Positions 59,515 through 64,000 of a DNA stretch of 64,000 nucleotides are shown piece by piece. How positions within the stretch are numbered: position 1 is the stretch's first letter; every line of letters begins with the position of its first letter. Source of the stretch: Caenorhabditis elegans (taxonomy: Eukaryota; Nematoda; Chromadorea; Rhabditida; Rhabditidae). The notes under the pieces are model-generated. The model was not told the origin of the DNA. It searched no databases and was given only the letters and a program-made list of their open reading frames with translations. A program made the position numbers and the translations under genes. The stretch is taken from contig NC_003284.9 of assembly GCF_000002985.6 (NCBI RefSeq), positions 4,526,001-4,590,000 of the forward strand, in the 5' to 3' direction.

Positions 59515-60916
59515 TTTGGTTGGAAAATCGTATGATCGGGGAAAAAAGTGCAGAGGGACTGAGATTAAGATAGACTTGAAAGTTTTTGACACAGATAAAT
59601 AAATCAAATAAGAAGTTCAGCCCGCCCTATCTGTATCTACCGAACGTGCTCAACTTGGCTGGACTGACACTTTCCAAATAAGCGCCCGCCCGCCCTCGTT
59701 CTCACAAAGGTTGTTGTGCTCTCTGCGTCCGCCCTTTTTCGTGCGCATTTTTGGTAACGATACAATGCAAACTTTTCCATCAACATCCATCATCTCATCA
59801 CATGTCTCATCCGCACTGCCCACCGTTGATCCACTTAGGATTTGATATAGAACTTTAGGGGTGATGAGACCGAAAAAATGTTCGGGCGCTATGTTCAAGT
59901 TTGGGAAGTTGAAATGTTTGACCTGTTCAAATAAAGCGATTGGAGGATACAGTTGTTGATCAGTTTGGAGATCTATTTTTGAATTTGATTAAAGAATCGA
60001 AAGATAGCAAGATCTATGTTGAAGGACCACTCAAACTTTAAAATTTGAATCGTAACCATATTTTGATAAGAACAAAGAGAAAAAGATTCAAACTTCGAAC
60101 AAGAGTAATTGAAAACACGTTGATATTTAATTTTGGACACCGTTCCAAACGACAAAATGTAAATACATCTCAATTGCAAATGGGGTAATCGTCCCGTATA
60201 ACATCCACTCCTCCGGTGCTATCGAAATCGTGCTGCTCGCATCTGAAACAGCGGAGTGGTATGTAGTTCTATTGAAACTTACTAGTCCAAACTCAGCTAA
60301 TATTAGCCGAATTAGCCATTACCCGACTTTTTTCCCAATTAGCCAAACTAGCCGTTAGCCGAAATTTTTGAAAATCGGCTTAAGCCAAATTAGTCGTTAG
60401 CCAAAAAAAACGATTAGCCGCCCATCCCTGATGTGGAGCAATCGGAAATTTCAGCAGTTGCTCGAACTGCCAAAGATCGGAAATCTTCAAAACGGGGATC
60501 GCCGGTTGTATCAGGCAGTATCAGGCAGTAGTCAGTAGGTAGGCAGTATGATAAAATACGCACCACGAGTCATATGCTCAAACTTAAAATGCCTGAACCT
60601 CTTCTAAAAGGGCCAAGAATTTATTATTTATTTTGAAATAAAATATGGCTTTTAATATATATTCAGTGTTCAAGTTTTTTACAAGTTTTCAAGTTTTTAC
60701 GGAGCTTTTACGTATAACAGTACTTAATTTCTAATCATATATTTTTTGCACCAATCCTGTCAGAATAAAAATTTAAATACAAATTTTTTGTTCATTGAGG
60801 AAGAAACACCCTTCATAGTGATGAAAAAGAAATATGAATCAAATGCTTTATAGGCACGTCTATAAAATGCAATCTAAGAAAAATTCATGGCTTCTGTTTT
60901 AGAAATATTCTCGAGA
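59515..60916. other. Intergenic region with TTAGCC repeats
   Basis: Lies between divergently transcribed genes, so it holds both promoters. Contains a degenerate ttagccg repeat (60290-60425) and a short direct duplication of atcaggcagt (about 60508-60530). An open frame at 59650-59898 (-) lacks support. No gene seen. Confidence 0.5.
60290..60425. repeat. Degenerate TTAGCC tandem repeat
   Basis: At least seven variants of attagcc/gttagcc occur in about 135 bp (ctaatattagccgaattagcc, caattagccaaactagccgt, aaattagtcgttagcc, cgattagccg), including the inverse ggcttaagcc, ending at catccctg. Confidence 0.65.
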
Positions 60917-61993
60917 ATGAAACTGAAATTCCTATCGCATTTTTTATTGTTTGCCGTGAGTTATATGTATAGAGCCTAAAAAGTGAAGAAAGTGTATCAA
61001 TTTTTAAAAATTGAAATTTCAGCTTGTAAGCCGTCCTGAAGCTTCACCTGAAACGCGATTTGTTGTGGGAGTCATCGTGTTGTTAAAAATCCGGTAAATA
61101 AATCAGATATAATAAAATGGGTTATTGATAAGCCATAATCAGGAAAATAAAATTCCAAGATGTTTATCGTACCGTATTTCCGCTACTAATTGTGCACAAT
61201 TGCTAATTGAAAAGTTTTTTTCTCAAAATTTGTAATTGCTTATGTATTTATTTGTCTTCAACAGATATATTATCTTTTATAGTTTGGATAATAAATTATA
61301 TATTTTTGTTATCGACTATTTTGTTTCTTTAGTTTAACGTTTTTTATGTTGCAACCCTGGAACAAATAAAAATTGGTCTTGATCTAAGTTCCCTAACTCT
61401 AACTGTTTTAATTTGACAGCTTTTATCCCGGTTACGTCCAATTCATCAATTTTTGAGTTGTTACAATACAACTGAGGAAGTAAAAAAAAGTTTTACTTCA
61501 CATAAAAATTTTGTTTAATTTTTCCAGATGGCTCATCAAACGAACTTTCCTTGCTAGAAAACGAGGAGTTGTGGTTTGCTACGTAATGTTTCCAGGTCAA
61601 ACTTTTTTGAACACGGCAGCGAGTACAATCCGATATGTCACATTTATGATTAAATGTTTCCTTATTTTAATAGTAAGTTTTTGATACGCACATCTTGGTA
61701 TGCTTTTCAAACACATTTTTTCAATTTTATCAGCATACGCACAAACTTTTTTTCAGTATTCTTGTATCATTGTCTACCTGTCCGACAACCCTGCTAACAG
61801 AAACACCGTTGCAGTGTACACATTGATGTAGGGCATAAATGAAATGATTTTTTTTTCATTTTTAATAATTTTCAGTTTTGTTCTAATCCATTGTTGGGAG
61901 CAATTCTTGTATGGCTTCTACAAAGTCGGCGTTTCGTTGATTAGAACACTTTATGTTGTCAAAATTGAAATTGAATCCAAAGTTGTCTTATAA
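60917..61993 (+). CDS. 147-aa hydrophobic protein, unknown function
   Basis: Five small exons (60917-60955, 61023-61093, 61528-61672, 61757-61827, 61876-61993) with canonical donors and acceptors join in frame to 147 aa. AATAAA lies 38 nt after the stop, which supports a transcript. The N terminus (MKLKFLSHFLLFALVSRPEA) looks like a signal peptide or first membrane anchor. Hydrophobic segments follow at about residues 22-35, 73-93 and 102-116, separated by a basic stretch (KRTFLARKRG) and SDNPANRNT. No known domain recognised and no cysteine framework. A topology of two to three spans is inferred. Coding is supported by phase consistency across four introns. A different end to exon 3 (a donor at 61595) would break the frame, so the longer exon is preferred. 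Confidence 0.65.
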
Positions 61994-62767
61994 TTTGCAT
62001 GCCATGTTTTATTTCTATTCTCAATTCCATAATAAATGCGCTTTGTTTTTTTCTTGCCTCCTTCAACGATGTGTTCCTTCCTCCTCCAACACGACACACC
62101 AACTGCGCACAGCACGCAAAACGCGCCAACCGTTACTTTGCGCACTTGTTGACGTTCAAATTAATTTATCGTGATTTGTCATTTTTACTGTCTTTTTCTC
62201 GTTTTTTACAATGTTTTTATACAAGTTTCAGTTAACCGCATAGTTAAAAATGATTTCTTATAATGTTACGCGAAAATTAATTCAAATAATTTTCGAAAAA
62301 CATTCTATAGTTTTATCTCTTTGTTAACAATAGCAAAGTTTGATGAGTAAACACGTGTTCAGCGTCATTCACCTTGTTTTCATTTCTTCTCAAAACTTTT
62401 ATTTCTCCTAGGTTTTCCTTAGTTTTGTTACACTGACAAAAGAGAACCCACGCTAGCGTTTTTTTTTGCGCAACTGCACAACTGCATGTCAGTTGGAAAT
62501 CTGGTGAGAGACACATTTGCTCCTCTTCTCAGCCCATTGAATTGTTTTGTGAAGAAAGATGGTGAGTGACGTGACAAACACGTAATTGGCGAAAATTGGT
62601 CAATATTTTCAAAAAAGACCTTTGACTATAGTCGCTGCGATAACAGTTTTACGAGCGTTGGTCACTAAGAACGGGTCTCTGGTTTTATCGATTTCGGATC
62701 ATGTTCTCTTTTTTTTTAGATCTTGCTCCTTCCTTTTTTTAAAATTAAAATGTAATTTATTTTTCAG
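61994..62767. other. Intergenic region before lnp-1
   Basis: Holds the 3' end of the 147-aa gene and the lnp-1 promoter. A probable lnp-1 leader exon ends at 62561 with agATG followed by the perfect donor gtgagt. If that ATG is used, the protein would begin Met-Met-Gly. Confidence 0.55.
62031..62036 (+). terminator. Poly(A) signal of the 147-aa protein gene
   Basis: AATAAA 38 nt after the stop codon. Confidence 0.6.
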
Positions 62768-64000
62768 ATGGGTAACTTATTTTCAAGGAACAAATCGCCT
62801 GCCACAGAGCTTGAGCGAGTTGCTCTTTCAATTGATGATCTGAAAAAGAGGCTTCAGACAATTTCATCCGCAAGTTTTTGAAAGTTCACTTTTTCTTCAA
62901 AACGTTGTATATTTTCAGAGTAACACAAACACATTGTACTACTACTACATGAGCATCGTCGTGATTCTGAGCATTGCCATGGCTCACACATGGCTGAGAT
63001 TCGAAGATCCGCAGAAAACGTATGTGGCGTGTGCTCTGATGTTGGGAGCAATTGGTATTGTTCTTGCTGGTCGCTACGTGATTAACGGATTTTTCTCGTG
63101 GAGGACAAACCGTACCACTCAAAAACTTGAAAATGCGATTTCACAGAAGACTACATTGCTGGATCTTGTTAAAGAAACTCTGAAGTTTAAGGTAACATAT
63201 TTAGACCAAAACATTAAAAGTTTAAATTTAAGTCAACTTTATTCAGGAAGCCAAGGAGATATTGGACCGATATGAGAAGATCGAACAGAATACGACAATT
63301 GACAAAAATGATTCAACACTCAAATCGCCATCGCCTATCAAGAAGCTTACTGCTGACTCGTCAATGTTTGCAACTCCGAAGCAAGAGCAAAAAAGAGTTG
63401 AAACTCCAACGGCGCAAGGTCCGAACTCTGCCATGAACTCGGTAAGTGAAAATATTTAAATTGACACTCAATTTTGAATGTGAAGTGGGACAATTCATAA
63501 CTAAATTACCGACCACATATTTTATCTGAGAGATTCTGAAACCTGCGCCAAGTAGAAGCACAGTCATTGATATTTTGGCAAAATTACCTAACTTTATAGA
63601 CACTTAAACAAAATGTATTCTTTCAGATGAACATGACCCCTTATCACCAGCGGAACAGAAATGCTGTCCCAATTCGTCCATTCCTTCGCCAGACAACTGC
63701 CTTTGACAGAGTGCTTGACTATTTTATGTCCGATGGACCTAACTGCAGGTTTGTTGACTCGTAATAAGTTATACCAAGGTAACTAATGATCCTCATTTTT
63801 CAGAAACGCTTTGATTTGCTCCATTTGTCATACACATAATGGAATGTCAACTCCGGCCGAGTATCCATATATATCCTTCCGGTGCTTCGAATGCGGACAT
63901 CTTAATCCGGCCAAGAAAATGGGGTATGTTTCTCTCAAAAGTTCCAGAAATAGTTTTGTAGATATATTTTCAGACCACAAATTCCGTTGACTCGTCCGCC
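62768..64000 (+). CDS. lnp-1: Lunapark, ER three-way-junction protein (3' end outside window)
   Basis: Exons 62768-62869, 62919-63191, 63247-63441, 63627-63748, 63804-63923 and 63974 onward join in frame. The start MGNLFSR matches the myristoylation-type N terminus of lunapark proteins (MGxLFSR). A charged helix and two hydrophobic spans (YYYYMSIVVILSIAMAH and YVACALMLGAIGIVLAGRYV) form the membrane hairpin. A short helix (LLDLVKETLKFKEAKEILDR) and a Ser/Pro-rich linker follow. The family zinc ribbon has CSIC and then, 18 residues later, CFEC. The protein stabilises ER tubule junctions and acts at presynaptic sites in worms. The first intron only works if it is a GC-AG intron (62870-62918). 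The C terminus lies beyond the window. Confidence 0.9.
62870..62918 (+). other. lnp-1: GC-AG intron in lnp-1
   Basis: After ATT TCA TCC the sequence gcaagt matches the GC-donor consensus. The next GT donor (4 nt later) would shift frame into TAA. The acceptor is tattttcag. Intron length 49 nt; both flanking exons are in phase 0. Confidence 0.75.

Noticed and set aside
1-64000. Search for CRISPR arrays, bacterial operons or phage elements
   Set aside because: Intron-rich nematode genes throughout; no regularly spaced repeat-spacer array or prokaryotic gene was seen.
47812-64000. Search for an FMRFamide-like precursor (flp-12 was expected near this locus from memory)
   Set aside because: I could not find an RF-Gly-Lys/Arg repeat on either strand; the gene is probably outside the window.

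Overview
The window looks like Caenorhabditis elegans (or a very close relative) genomic DNA. The bulk sequence is AT-rich. Introns are short, often 45-60 nt, with strong TTTTCAG-type acceptors. Several genes end in AATAAA signals, and palindromic dispersed repeats are scattered throughout. The gene order (pdi-2, nhr-35, ham-2, a CHH/ITP-type peptide, amt-4, amt-1, an LAPTM-like protein, a cysteine-rich secreted protein, lnp-1) matches what I remember of the X-chromosome clones C07A12 and C05E11. Symbols rest on recognition of the proteins and that remembered order, not on any search.

Layout. 1-204: C-terminal end of a protein disulfide isomerase with an HTEL retention signal (pdi-2). 6.9-11.3 kb: an 11-exon HNF4-type nuclear receptor (nhr-35). 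18.9-19.4 kb: a two-exon 67-aa secreted peptide precursor. 19.7-21.8 kb, minus strand: a three-exon Ly6/uPAR-fold, probably GPI-anchored protein convergent with it. 28.7-32.8 kb: a C2H2 zinc-finger regulator (ham-2). 36.2-36.8 kb: a three-exon CHH/ITP-superfamily neurohormone. 39.3-43.3 and 45.5-47.8 kb: two tandem ammonium transporters with nearly identical intron positions (amt-4, amt-1). 52.2-55.2 kb: a four-span LAPTM-like membrane protein. 55.8-59.5 kb, minus strand: a 12-exon cysteine-rich secreted protein with a low-complexity tail. 60.9-62.0 kb: a five-exon 147-aa hydrophobic protein assembled from tiny exons. 62.8-64 kb: the start of lunapark (lnp-1), which appears to use a GC-AG intron.

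Intergenic stretches are long (up to about 7 kb) and hold mostly AT-rich sequence. They contain palindromic MITE-like repeats, a second MITE family with GGTACTTGTGTAGTATACC ends, tRNA-derived SINE-like pieces, degenerate short tandem repeats, microsatellites and poly-C tracts.

The genes are individually transcribed metazoan genes rather than one pathway. Themes are secretory/ER function (pdi-2, lnp-1), neuronal development and signalling (ham-2, the CHH/ITP-like peptide, possibly the 67-aa precursor and the Ly6 protein), and membrane transport (the amt pair, the LAPTM-like protein). I found no evidence for a wholly new system. The most interesting items are the unassigned secreted and membrane proteins, the duplicated transporters, the GC-AG intron, an in-frame 48-nt optional intron in nhr-35, and the SINE/MITE copies.
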